Shown here one piece after another: positions 48,828 through 59,153 of a DNA stretch of 60,000 bases (position 1 is its first letter; the number at the start of each line of letters is the position of its first letter). The DNA comes from Cryptomeria japonica (Eukaryota; Streptophyta; Pinopsida; Cupressales; Cupressaceae). The stretch is taken from contig NC_081415.1 in the NCBI RefSeq assembly GCF_030272615.1, positions 378,189,892 through 378,249,891 on the forward strand. The letters run 5' to 3'. The notes below the pieces were generated by a model, which saw nothing but the letters and a program-made list of their open reading frames with translations, searched no databases and was not told where the DNA came from. The position numbers and the translations under genes are program-made.

Positions 48828-49028
48828 AGGTTATTTTAGTGTGTTACTCTATTTTTTTTTGTGGTTGTGTATATATACTCTTTTATTTATTTTTCATCAA
48901 GGAACCCTTTGTCCTTGATGTCAAATGGGGAGAAAAGATTGTGGTTTTTGGAATTGAGGAGATGTATGAGTTAGGGGGAGTTGAGTTGTATGTAGATATG
49001 TTTTACCATCAATGACAAAGGGAGAGAT

Positions 49029-50228
49029 TGTTAGACTTGTGTGAATATTGTTGTCATTGATGTCAAATTAGTTATTTGGTTTGGTCCAGATATTGTATGT
49101 AGTTGGTATGTGTAAATTTTTTAATAAGTAGGTGATGTGCATTCTGGTATTGTTATGGGAAGTGATGTAGTTGATCGAATGGAGTGATTTTTGAAAGATC
49201 CGTATCAGTGGAATTTTGAGTTCTACTTACATTAATCTTATATCCATTATGTGTTCCACTATCAATTATTTTGGTTATACCAGATGTATCTCTTCATTTA
49301 TCAAGGTTTGGTATCCTTGGTATGCATGGAATCTATATTTTGGAGTTTGGAGATGTTATTCTTGGAGTTTTGTGTTAATGGGTCAGTATTTATGGGTCTG
49401 GATGACCCTAGCCCATTTTGGTAATTAAGGTATATGCATCAACAAATGAATTATGGAAATTAAAATGTATAGAGATCTTATGGAGGCTGACTTGGTTATC
49501 ATGTTTTTGCTTGAGGCTTTATTAGATAACATGTTGAGCTAGGGTGACATTTTTTCCAAGTGTGCGAGCTTTTTGGAATATATACAAAAGTGTGTGATAT
49601 GTATTCCAAGAAGTATGCAAGCAAGTGAGAGATATTATTAGAGTGTGAAGTGTGAGTTGCAGACACCAGAGGAAGTTGGTGCAACATCAAAGTGAAGACA
49701 GTGTTGTAATAATCCTTCACTTGATCTGTTGCAAGTATCTATGCATGGTTGTATAGATATCTTTCACTGGATCTGCTATAGGTTTGTGAGTTGTGATCTG
49801 ATCTTATCTTGAAATTGATCTCATGCATTTGGAGATGCAACTTTATTCAGTTCAACCATACCTATTGTAGTGAGCATTCTAGTAGCAAGCCACCTTTGTA
49901 ACTTTGCAGTGAGCATTCTGGCAGTGAGCTATTTTTGTAATTTGGCAGTGAGCCACCCAGTAATGAGGCACCCTTTTGTAAACACCATATTACTAGTTAT
50001 ATTATTTTGAGAGTTAACACTCTCTATGGTTTTTCCCATTTGGGTTTTCCACATATAATTTTGTTGTAGATATGTTTTTTATGTTTAGTTTGCATTTGTT
50101 GTTTCATGTGTGATAAGCATAATTGATGAGTTTGATATATCAACAAAAGGTTTAAGTTTGGAGAAATTTTTACAATTTATGGGATTACTCATTCACCCCC
50201 CATCTTAGTATTCCAGTCTCTTCAACCA
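49029..50228 (+). repeat. element D 3' LTR
   Basis: It starts TGTTAGACTTGTG after AAAGGGAGAGAT and contains GTCATTGATGTCAA soon after the start. Near the end it has ATTCACCCCCCATCTTAG, and it ends about TCTCTTCAACCA. A degenerate minisatellite built on GCAGTGAGC lies at about 49870-49970. The right limit is uncertain by some tens of bases. Confidence 0.65.
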
Positions 50229-50949
50229 ATCCACAATTACAAACATGAAATGGTTCAATAATCCTAACATGATGTGTGTCAAAGGTCGAGGTATGTGTGA
50301 TAACCATAATATGGACGTTTCAACAGAGACACCCAAGGCATACTTGCCTAAGAATGCTAAGTAACAATTCACAAATATAAAACAAAATAAAAATAATCAT
50401 GAGCCATCCTGACCACTCTAGATCACTTAGTGATATCATCAAGGAACATACAAACATGATCAAAGATAAATCAATAAAAGATCAGATGCGCAAATCCAAA
50501 TAAGTCAAACAACCATTCTAGTCTTCATTTTCAAAGTGGATGATGTTATGGTTGGTAGGATGCTCATGTTTCCTAGTTTCAAGGAATACAATACCCCATC
50601 TAAGACAAGACACATTCTAGTTTCAAGTATATGGCACCCTGTATTAGACCCATGATAATGTGATGTTGACGATAGTTTATAAGATAAGTAGACCAGTTTG
50701 AATGCTTCTTTGCATGAATTATTTATTTGTTAACGCATGAGTCATTCATTTGTTAATGCACGAATTCTTCATCTATTTATAATAACTCATGGGGGTTGGT
50801 ATAGGAGGTGTTGAAGGGGATCCCTTTAGGAATATCTTGGATCTATGAGTAGCCACTGCACATAGGGAATCCTTTCTTTGATCCTTATGGTTGACACATT
50901 ATTGTCTAATGCACAAAAGTAATTTATAGTATAGCTATGAGATGTGTTG

Positions 50950-52290
50950 GTATAATTAACATTGCCCTTTTTATTCGAGTTCGAACATTAAGCTTTTTCC
51001 TTGTCATGATCAAGTAATGGAATCTTAAACATAGTGTGATCAGCATTAGAAGTTTTGATAGGATAATCAACCTCAATGATATCTTGATCAAGAAAATCTT
51101 GGATAAAATGTTTTGATTGAAAACATAATGCCATTTTATGTCCTTTGGAATGATGTTGCTTGCAATACACATTATCATTCCACCAATGTGGTTTTACTAG
51201 TGGTTCCTCTTTTATGTCCGACAATTTAATAAATTTGGCCTGAATCAACTATTTCATGACTGATTCAATCGACTCTCCCAATAGTGTAAATTGTTGGGGA
51301 GGTGCATCTCTTGATCTGAAAGGCCTACGTTGTTGACTTTGTTGTTGGTCTTGTTGTTGTTGGATCATAGTAGTTATTTGATTGAGTTGCTAAGCTGATT
51401 TAGGTGCCTGAGTAGTGTGAGCATTTGGTCCTTTTATCACAAATTTAGCTTGATTTGTGCTCACTGTTCTTGCATTCACAACTCCATCATTGGTGAGATT
51501 CTTACTCTTGCACCATACTTTATTCTTGTCACTTAAGTGATTTGAATTGTTATTACCTTTGTTAATCTTAATGACTCCCTTAGCGACAAGAGCATTTTCA
51601 GTGTTTATTCCATTTTTAGTGAGCTTTGTGATACTACTAGGACTTTTTAGTTTCATCTCATACATAATTTTTGGTACCAGATTCTGAATAAACAAGTTAA
51701 CTATCAAGAGAACATTGACTAACCAGGCTTCACCATCTTTGTGATAAATTCATCAAGGGTTCCCCTGGCTTTTGCTTTGTGTTGCATAAGTCTGACATAA
51801 TATTCTCATTGTCTATGTTGAATGTAAAGTGACAAGTAAACTTCTCAGCCAATTCATTTCATGATTTTATGTTGCCTATCAAGTGCACATACCAATCCAT
51901 AGCTTGTCCTATGAGGCTTCATGGGAAAAGGTGCATTAGATATGTATCACCATAATTTACTTTTATGCATGGTCCATAGAAAGTTTGGATATGATCTTTT
52001 AGATTTCCCTTTCCCTTATATTTCTCAAAATTTGGTTCTTGAAAATGCTTAGGGAAGGGTGACAAATACAAACATTTATTGAATAGATTTGGACATAAAT
52101 TTGGCTTTGTGTATAGTTTCTTTTTCCCTTTAGTTTGTAATGGATCAACTTTCCATTGCAACTTCTCAATTTGTTGCACTAATGCATCATATTGTGAGGT
52201 CTTTTGAAGTTCACCATTCATCCCTGCATGTCCTCTTTGTCGATACACAGTACCCTCAAATGGGTTTTGGTGTTCTAATATTATCATCTT
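50950..52290 (-). pseudogene. Ty3/gypsy gag remnant
   Basis: Reverse-strand translation gives the retrotransposon gag capsid domain: FPKHFQEPNFEKYKGKGN, LKDHIQTFYG, then SLIGQAMDWYVHLIGNIKS, ELAEKFTCHFTFN and LCNTKQKPGEPLMN. The zinc-type motif YCKQHHSKGHKMALC and the helix IQDFLDQDIIEVD follow at about 51190-51090. At least six stops (52290-51390) and frameshifts break it. A Gln/Asn-rich stretch precedes it up to about 52690. No protease or RT follows before the D LTR at 50228. Capsid assembly is the family role. Confidence 0.75.
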
Positions 52291-52741
52291 TTATGTAACT
52301 TCTGATATATATACATTTTGATATTGCTCTTGTTGTTGTCACACCATCATGTTTTGATATTGAGCATTTCGTTGTGCTTGTTAAGATGGACTTTCCATAT
52401 GTATTTGAGGTTGATACTACCCTCTAGATTATTGAAATTGTTCTTGTGGTTGATAATGAATATTTGCTCGTTGCCATCATTATTGTTGTTGGGGCATATA
52501 ATAACTTGTCTACCCTTGTGCATATTAAGGTATTTGATATTGTTGGTGCTAATGTTGTTGACATTGATTTTCCATTTGTTGATTTTGCACCGCTTGTTAT
52601 TGTCCTCATACATGACCCAAATATTTTCAAGAAATAAACTTTACGGTATTTTGATTTTTTCACTTTTACATGCAGTATGCAAACTATGTTAACTTGTTGT
52701 GAAGCATGTCCAAATGATTGTTGTTGCAATTTTACATTCAC

Positions 52742-53304
52742 TCATGGTTGATGTTTGTGGTTTCATACTCTAACATGTCTGTGTAACCTTATTTTAGGGT
52801 TTTTTGCATTGGCTAACACTTTCCTCTGTGTCTTCATCTTTATCATTTGTCAATGCCATATCATTCTTCTACTTTCTTTTTCTATTTTATTATAATCTCT
52901 TGCATTTGAATTAGGTCTTATCAATATCAATTTCGATTCTTAATCAGTGATTGTAATCAACCTGTCATACCAATTGGGCATCATTGGTTATGATTCCATC
53001 CTAAATCTTTGTCATTTGTGATATCAATCATCTTTGATCAATTATCAATCGATTTGGATTATTTTGGATCATTTCCAATCTTCAATTATCAATCAATTCA
53101 ATCTCTTTATCATTTTTGATAGATTTGTCATCGATGTTTGTTAACTTTATCAAATCAACCTACATTAAATCAACCTTTTTGTCATTCTTTGATTAATTCA
53201 TCATTGGTCTCAATCAATCATCGACTAGTCATTGATCCTTTATCAATTTTCATTTATCGAATCAATCTTTTTGTCATTTTCAATTGATTTGTCGTCGATC
53301 TTTA
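52742..53304 (+). repeat. dispersed repeat, inverted partner of 33195-33803
   Basis: It aligns with the reverse strand of 33195-33803. The shared ATTGATCAAA/TTTGTCATTGAT-rich section (about 53030-53300) is itself a degenerate short-word repeat. Its orientation is opposite to the adjacent gag remnant, so it is not simply that element's 5' LTR. Confidence 0.7.
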
Positions 53305-54037
53305 TCAAATCAATGTCAAATCATTGTCACTTATCCCTTAGATCATGATCATCGTCATGTGTTTATGGCCTTAATTGCGTCATGACCCAATCTTGACCTA
53401 ATTCACTTTATTTTCTCCTTCTAGGGTCTAATAATTCTTTAATTATTATTCCTTGCTAACATTCCTCCTTAGGTAAAATGAACTTATTCATTTATCCTGC
53501 ATGTCATAATTAAATGATTTATTTAATTAACTAATTGACCTCCCTTTTTGTGAGAGAAATTAATAAATGAAAAAATTATCAATTTCTCCCACCTTTCTCT
53601 CCCCTAAATTTTCCCCTAATTTCTCCATGAACTTGACTCCTCTTTTTGTGCCTAATTTGACATAATAAATTGTCACTTTTTCCTCTCCATTTTGTCATAA
53701 TATGAAGCATGATTTTCTCTCAATTTGTCATAAATTGACATAGAAATTTGTCATTAAATTGACATAGAAGTTTTCCATAATTTTTCATAATCATGCCTTT
53801 TTTTAATCAATTTGCCTCTTTCAAATTATTCATTCCAATTTGACATTTTCATCAATTCTCCTACAAATTGAGATATCTTCTTAATCATTTTCAACCATGC
53901 TTTGAGTATCCTTACACTACCATTTTCAATCTGCATTTGCTATCATTTGATATATTGCTTGGAACTCATTTGTACTTTGTAGATGAGATCCACTTCCATC
54001 ACAATTTGAAGGAGAAAGAAGAACAATGGATGAATAA
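53305..54037. other. no recognisable feature
   Basis: T-rich, with several copies of words like AATTTGTCATAA. No supportable ORF. Confidence 0.45.
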
Positions 54038-55154
54038 TGTGATGAATACTAAGAGGGGGGGTGAATTAGTATACCAAAAAATACTGAACTTAAACTCTTA
54101 AACAGTTTAGCAATTAACCGGTATAACAGATTTACTAACAAATTGGTTAATACAAATGCAAACCAAACATAAAATAAAGCATTCACACACAAGAGCACAA
54201 TCACCATAACACAAGAGGTTTTGACATGGAAATCCAAATGGGAAAAACCATGATGAGAAAAAACTCACAAGTAACTATCTACAGAATAGAAACCAGACCG
54301 GTTAAGGTCAGACTGGTTAAGGTCATACAATGTTCTCCACCAGAATAGATCCTGTTAGGAATCTAGATCTCTGTTAGGAGATAAGTCCTGTTAAAGACTA
54401 CCTCGTGAGAGGATTTTAGATTCACAATTGTGAACCACCTTGTTAGAGGATTTTACAAAGGCTTTGCTGGGCCTACCCGGTTAAGGGTTTCAAACTTGTC
54501 AAATACATGAGTAATCAACAAGTAGATGATCTAGATACTAGCACAGTATGCTTGGTTAGATCCTTGATAGCTCATTCTTAATGCACATTTAGCATTACTT
54601 CAGTCTTCAATATCTCCACACTCTGTTTCTTCACACAGACCTAATTTCCTCTTCTAAGATCGCACATACAAAACCCTCATCTTCACTGTCCTTATAAGGA
54701 GTCTAATTTCATGTCAGTCCAATAGGATTACATTACAAGTTCCTAGGTTCAGTGCATCTAGACACATTTGGTAACATGACACAAAATCACCGCCAAAGTG
54801 TCGGTGGATGATAACTCATCACAGAGTAATATCGGTTCATTACCGTTTATCGGTTCATACATTTTACCAATTACCAGTTGTCACAATGAAGAATGGAAAA
54901 AATGTTAACTACCGCTTTGTTCCTTCATATCGCTTTGGGATCCTCAAACCGCTTGAGGTCTTCATACCACTTTGGGTCTTCAGTTAGTTTGTGATCGGTA
55001 AACACCTTCTGCAAAACACCGATAGTCTAAAGACTATAATACATAATACCAGTTGGAACAATTACTGGTTGAGCATAACTCATACATAAGGAAGTGATCA
55101 TAAAACAAGTGTGTGTCCATCAATGACAATCACAACATCATCAAAATGCCAACA
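54038..55154 (-). repeat. element E 3' LTR
   Basis: On the reverse strand it starts TGTTGGCATTTTGATG directly after AAAGGGAGAGAT and contains GTCATTGATG soon after. Near the end it reads AATTCACCCCCCCTCTTAG, then ATTCATCACA. The right end is set at CA (plus-strand TG at 54038) but could be two bases off. CCGGT-rich phrases recur through it. Confidence 0.7.
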
Positions 55155-55427
55155 ATCTCTCCCTTTGGTATTGATGGAAACACTTAGGAAAATTTTGACA
55201 TCTAAGTGTTTTACAACAAAAATATGCCATAATCAAAATTGCTCCCCCTAAGCATATACACTATCCCTTTTTGCAGAAAATACAATGTATACTACTCCCT
55301 TAAAGAAATAACATGAAATTATATAGAACATTCACCAAAATTTTAGATACTATTCCCCCTTTGTCAACAATGACAAAGTACTACAAAATAACCCCTGTTT
55401 CTCATTATCATTAAAATAAATAAGTGT

Positions 55428-58400
55428 TTATGACAATAATGAGTGAAACTTATCAAAAACTGATTTAAAATCCTGCATAAAAGTCTTCATGGATAATGAC
55501 CATGACTCAAGTAATGAGGTAGCCACCTCACTTTCCATTTGCATCTGTGATACTTGTTCTTCCATGGCATCAATTATACTCATCTCTTGAGTTACCATTA
55601 AAGCTTCTAGATTGAGAAAGCACTTTTGAAGAATTTGCAGTCTAGGTAATAAAACTAGTTGAAGTTCCTGCAAATCTCTTGTCCGGTTGCTAATCTCCAA
55701 CTCTATCCTGGCAGATTGAAGCTGATATCGGTGAATAGTTTTCCCATATGTAGTGAAAGAATCATACGGGGTCTTAAAGTTTCTTATGTATGCCTACAAA
55801 TTAGATTGCAGTTTATCCTTTTGTGCAAGCACATCATCAAAAAATAGATGGGGTTGGCTTATTTTGCTCAGCAGTAGTTTTCCCTCATCCATAGCATCTC
55901 TAATATCCTTCTACTCTTTCTGAAGTTGAGACCGAAGCTCATTCAGTTTCTTTACTAAGGCAGTGTTAAGTGCCTTTTGATGCTTCTTCTGTGCATTAGC
56001 TTCAACAACTTCTTCCAGGCATTGTACCTAGTCCTCTACCACTGTACATAGAAGTTTCAGTTTGGCCAGAGAGGAATCGGTACCGGGGAGGTTGGTACTT
56101 GGGATCAAACTGGTAAGGGTTTCAATCGTAGTATGAATGACATCCTGCTCCTTTTTACTCCACAATGTTTCCAGTCTTTCTTGCGATAGCTTTATGCCTT
56201 GCAGCAACTTTGATTCATCTACAAATTGGAGGTCAAGAGGACTGGTGATGTCGGCCAGTTTGGCTTGACCACCGGTTGCCTTTGGAGTCTCCAGTTGTTT
56301 TCTCTTTTCTACTTCCTTCTTCTCTTCCACTCTTTTCTTTTCCTCTTCTTTCTCCCTTTGTTCTGCTTCATTCTTTTTCTTCTCCTCTTCTTTCCTCTTC
56401 TCCTCTTCTTTCTTTTCCTCCTCTTCTTTCCTCTTCTCTTCTTCTTTCCTCTTCTCCTCTTCTTTCCTCTTTTCTTCTTCTTGTTTCCTCTTCTCCTCTT
56501 CTTTCCTCTTTTCTTCTTCTTGTTTCCTCTTCTCCTCTTCTTTCCTATTTTCTTCTTCTCCTCCACTTTCCTTTTCTCTTCCTCTTGTTTCTTCTTCTCT
56601 TTGTCAGCCTTTGCCTTGTCCAGATTCTCCTTGTTTGCTTTTTCTTTGTCCTATTTTGCCTTGTCTACTTTTTCCTTCTCAACCTTTTCCTTTTTTGTGT
56701 TTGGATTGACATCTTCAACATCCAAGGCATCAACATCAATAGTGTCCACCTGTTTTGTAACTGGTTCTCCTTTTCCATCAAATACCTCATCCTGTTTGGC
56801 TGAAGATAAGTCAGGGTCTTGTTTAGCCTTCTTGTTGGCCTTACACACTTGATGCAACCAAACAATAGCTTTGGCATGCAGATGAGTGTCCTTCTCTACT
56901 TCAAAGGCTTTTCCTTCTAGCAGCCTGAGTCTTCTTCTTCTCATGAAGAAGAGACCTTTATGCGTGTCCATGATCTGAAATAATTCAGAATTGGAGGCTT
57001 CAGGAAAGTACTAAGCAAATACTTTCTCCCTTATTTCCTATTCTTTTTCTATGGCAATGTGCCATTTGTTGTCCAAAGAATTGTATAAAGAATCAGGTGC
57101 CTCAGATCTAATTTTTTATGGCGACCGGTCATTCATACACAAGTAATTAATGACTTCTCACTCTGTTTCCTCTTTCTCACTATCGATAATATCATCAAAA
57201 CACTCCTTTAGATCACTAAGCAATTTTCTTCTTATATTCTTGATAGTCCTTTGACAATGTGTCATTGGCTTATAAGAAGAGACATCAATATTTATCGGTG
57301 TTGATGATGTAGGTGTATTGCTGGTAGCTTTTGTCTTCTTCCTTGTTTGCCTAGTCTTTTTAGGCTGCACATCTGATTCTGTATCTTCAGATTCTGGTGA
57401 GTTGCTCTTGGTCTTCTACTTCCTTTCAAATACTTTAGCGAGTGCAACTTCTGGTTTCTTCTTGGCAGGTGACTGGTTGGTCACTTTTGGGCTGGCTGAG
57501 GTAACCGGTGCCGATGCTGCTGGCACTGCCTTTCCCTTTTTCACAGAAGGCTCTTCAACCGATGTTACCCTTTCCAAGTAGGTGTCGGTTCTCTTTTACT
57601 TTGCATTTAAAGGAGAGGAAATCAGGGTAGAGGCATACCCATCTAACATGTCATACATTACCTCATATCCCATAGGTTCTACTTCTTCCTTTCTAGGCTC
57701 TACTGCTTCCATTACACACTCATCTACTCTAATGGTAAAGCAAATGTCCTCTTCATATTTCTTAACAATGTCTTCCTCTTCATATTTCTTAACAATGTCT
57801 CCAAATATCCTCATCCTTTGACTCATCTTCCACTTGAATTCATCAAAGTATTTATTCAAGACTTTAGGATATCTGGTTCCCACCGCTTGGAGACTTTCCC
57901 TAATTTGTTTGGTGACAGGCTAGTTAACAAACCATTGAATATCACCGACTCCTAGGAAATAGCCTTAAAAGTAGAAAAATAGACCCACCAAAAGTTGTTC
58001 GAATTTGAATCTACGGGCACTGTCCTGTTTGATGGACTTTAAGTTTAATATAAGTTGCTTATGCAAACAGGTGCATAGATCAAATGAGGCATCCTCCATG
58101 ATCATTCTATAGGCGGCATTAGCCATAGCAACAGAGACAAAGTTTAATCTACTGGCATAAAATGTCTGGTATCCAGTCACCATGCAAGCATACTTGACCA
58201 ATTCATATTTGATGGTGTTGATGGTCATTCCCTATTGATCGCTCAAAGAACCGGTGAGCTTAGTCATTTATGTCTTGATGACCTTCCTTAGGGCTGACAC
58301 CTCACCAATATTGCAGAAATCGGTGACAACATGAATTGCTTCAAGCGTAATGTCATGCGTCCTCTTGAGATACATCTTGTCACCATGCACTCTGCTCAGG

Positions 58401-58702
58401 ATGATGCGGATGTGGTCTTCCATGAACTCCTCAAGAAAGTAAACAACATTATGAAGTTTCTTCCTCTCTAGAATGTTGTATTCTGATTTGATCTTCTTAT
58501 CATCCCCACAAAACAGACTTAGCTGGGAATGAATTGCTAAGGATTCTAGGTCTTCTAATTTGTAGTCGATGTACCCTTAAATATCCCCTTTGAAAATGAC
58601 TCTGGTAGATATTTGGGATAGGGCATTGTATTTCATTTTTCTTTGAATGAATTCAGCTGAGTCCATGGGTACAGTAGAGCTGGAGTGTGATGCAGAAGCC
58701 AT
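55428..58702 (-). pseudogene. E accessory ORF, large protein of unknown function
   Basis: The start ATG at 58702 opens MASASHSSSTVPMDSAEF. One frame runs to about 56650 and a second from about 56330 to the end at 55428. The switch lies inside a Glu/Lys/Arg repeat, where slippage is likely. About a dozen TAG/TAA/TGA stops interrupt otherwise continuous protein. The N-terminal third aligns with the D ORF (see 43525-44152). Next come a Ser/Thr/Lys/Pro-rich linker (about 57600-57250) with a basic run KKTRQTRKKTK, then a short helical region with MRRRRLRLLEG (56950). Then come acidic/basic low complexity, the Glu/Lys helix, and a C-terminal set of predicted long helices (LQELQLVLLPRLQILQKC). No zinc finger, protease or polymerase motif is present. 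It may be a structural or chromatin-linked accessory protein; that is a guess. Confidence 0.65.
56310..56620 (-). repeat. polypurine tract coding a Glu/Lys/Arg repeat
   Basis: Almost pure purine on the reverse strand (pyrimidine on the plus strand), made of units of about 18-42 bases that translate to KRKEEEKRKQEEE-type repeats in the protein frame. Alternating four-residue blocks of acid and base are typical of ER/K single alpha-helices. The frameshift of the accessory ORF falls here. Confidence 0.8.
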
Positions 58703-59153
58703 GATTAACTGATAAACAAGAATTTTGAGAAATACCTTCACAATTTCAAAATTTAGGGCTTGACAAATGCAACTCACACCACACCACTTCGGTTGCTTGA
58801 TTACCGCTTGGTGTTCTTCACTTAATTGATTGACAATATATCCAGATACTTCTACAAGATTTGAAATCTCTCTAAATCGCAAGTTGAATCACCTTTTGTT
58901 GCTTTGCTCTTGAAAAAATTCTTGGCTCGAAAACTGATAAGTGAAAATGACTTTGAAAATTCCTTTTAAATGAATTCTTCACCCACCATAATAAATGCTC
59001 CATTGCTAGGGCATAAAACCTAATTTTGCCTTTTACCACTTCACAATATTCTGTCGATTGACAGGTAATGTATACTAGTTAAGGTCCTTTACCGGTATAA
59101 ATCGGGGGTTCAAAACATTTCACTGATTTGTTCTCCCTAGGATTTTCTGAAGC

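Larger units (their letters stand above)
43525..50228 (+). mobile_element. retroelement D: unknown ORF plus 3' LTR, no pol
   Basis: A long unknown ORF (43525-44152 and 47710-48827, split by copia C) is followed by a purine-rich 3' UTR. The tract AAAGGGAGAGATTG and an LTR (49029-50228) come next. No protease, integrase, RT or RNase H of its own lies between the ORF and the LTR. The 5' part is missing, so gag is not seen. Element E on the opposite strand has the same order with a homologous ORF. Confidence 0.7.

Noticed and set aside
52318-52692. Leu-rich plus-strand frame
   Set aside because: Antisense to the Asn/Gln-rich leader of the reverse-strand gypsy gag.
56226-56852. Long plus-strand open frame rich in Phe, Leu and Ser
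   Set aside because: It is the antisense of the Glu/Lys/Arg-coding purine tract of the E ORF. The pseudo-transmembrane look comes from TTC/CTC repeats.
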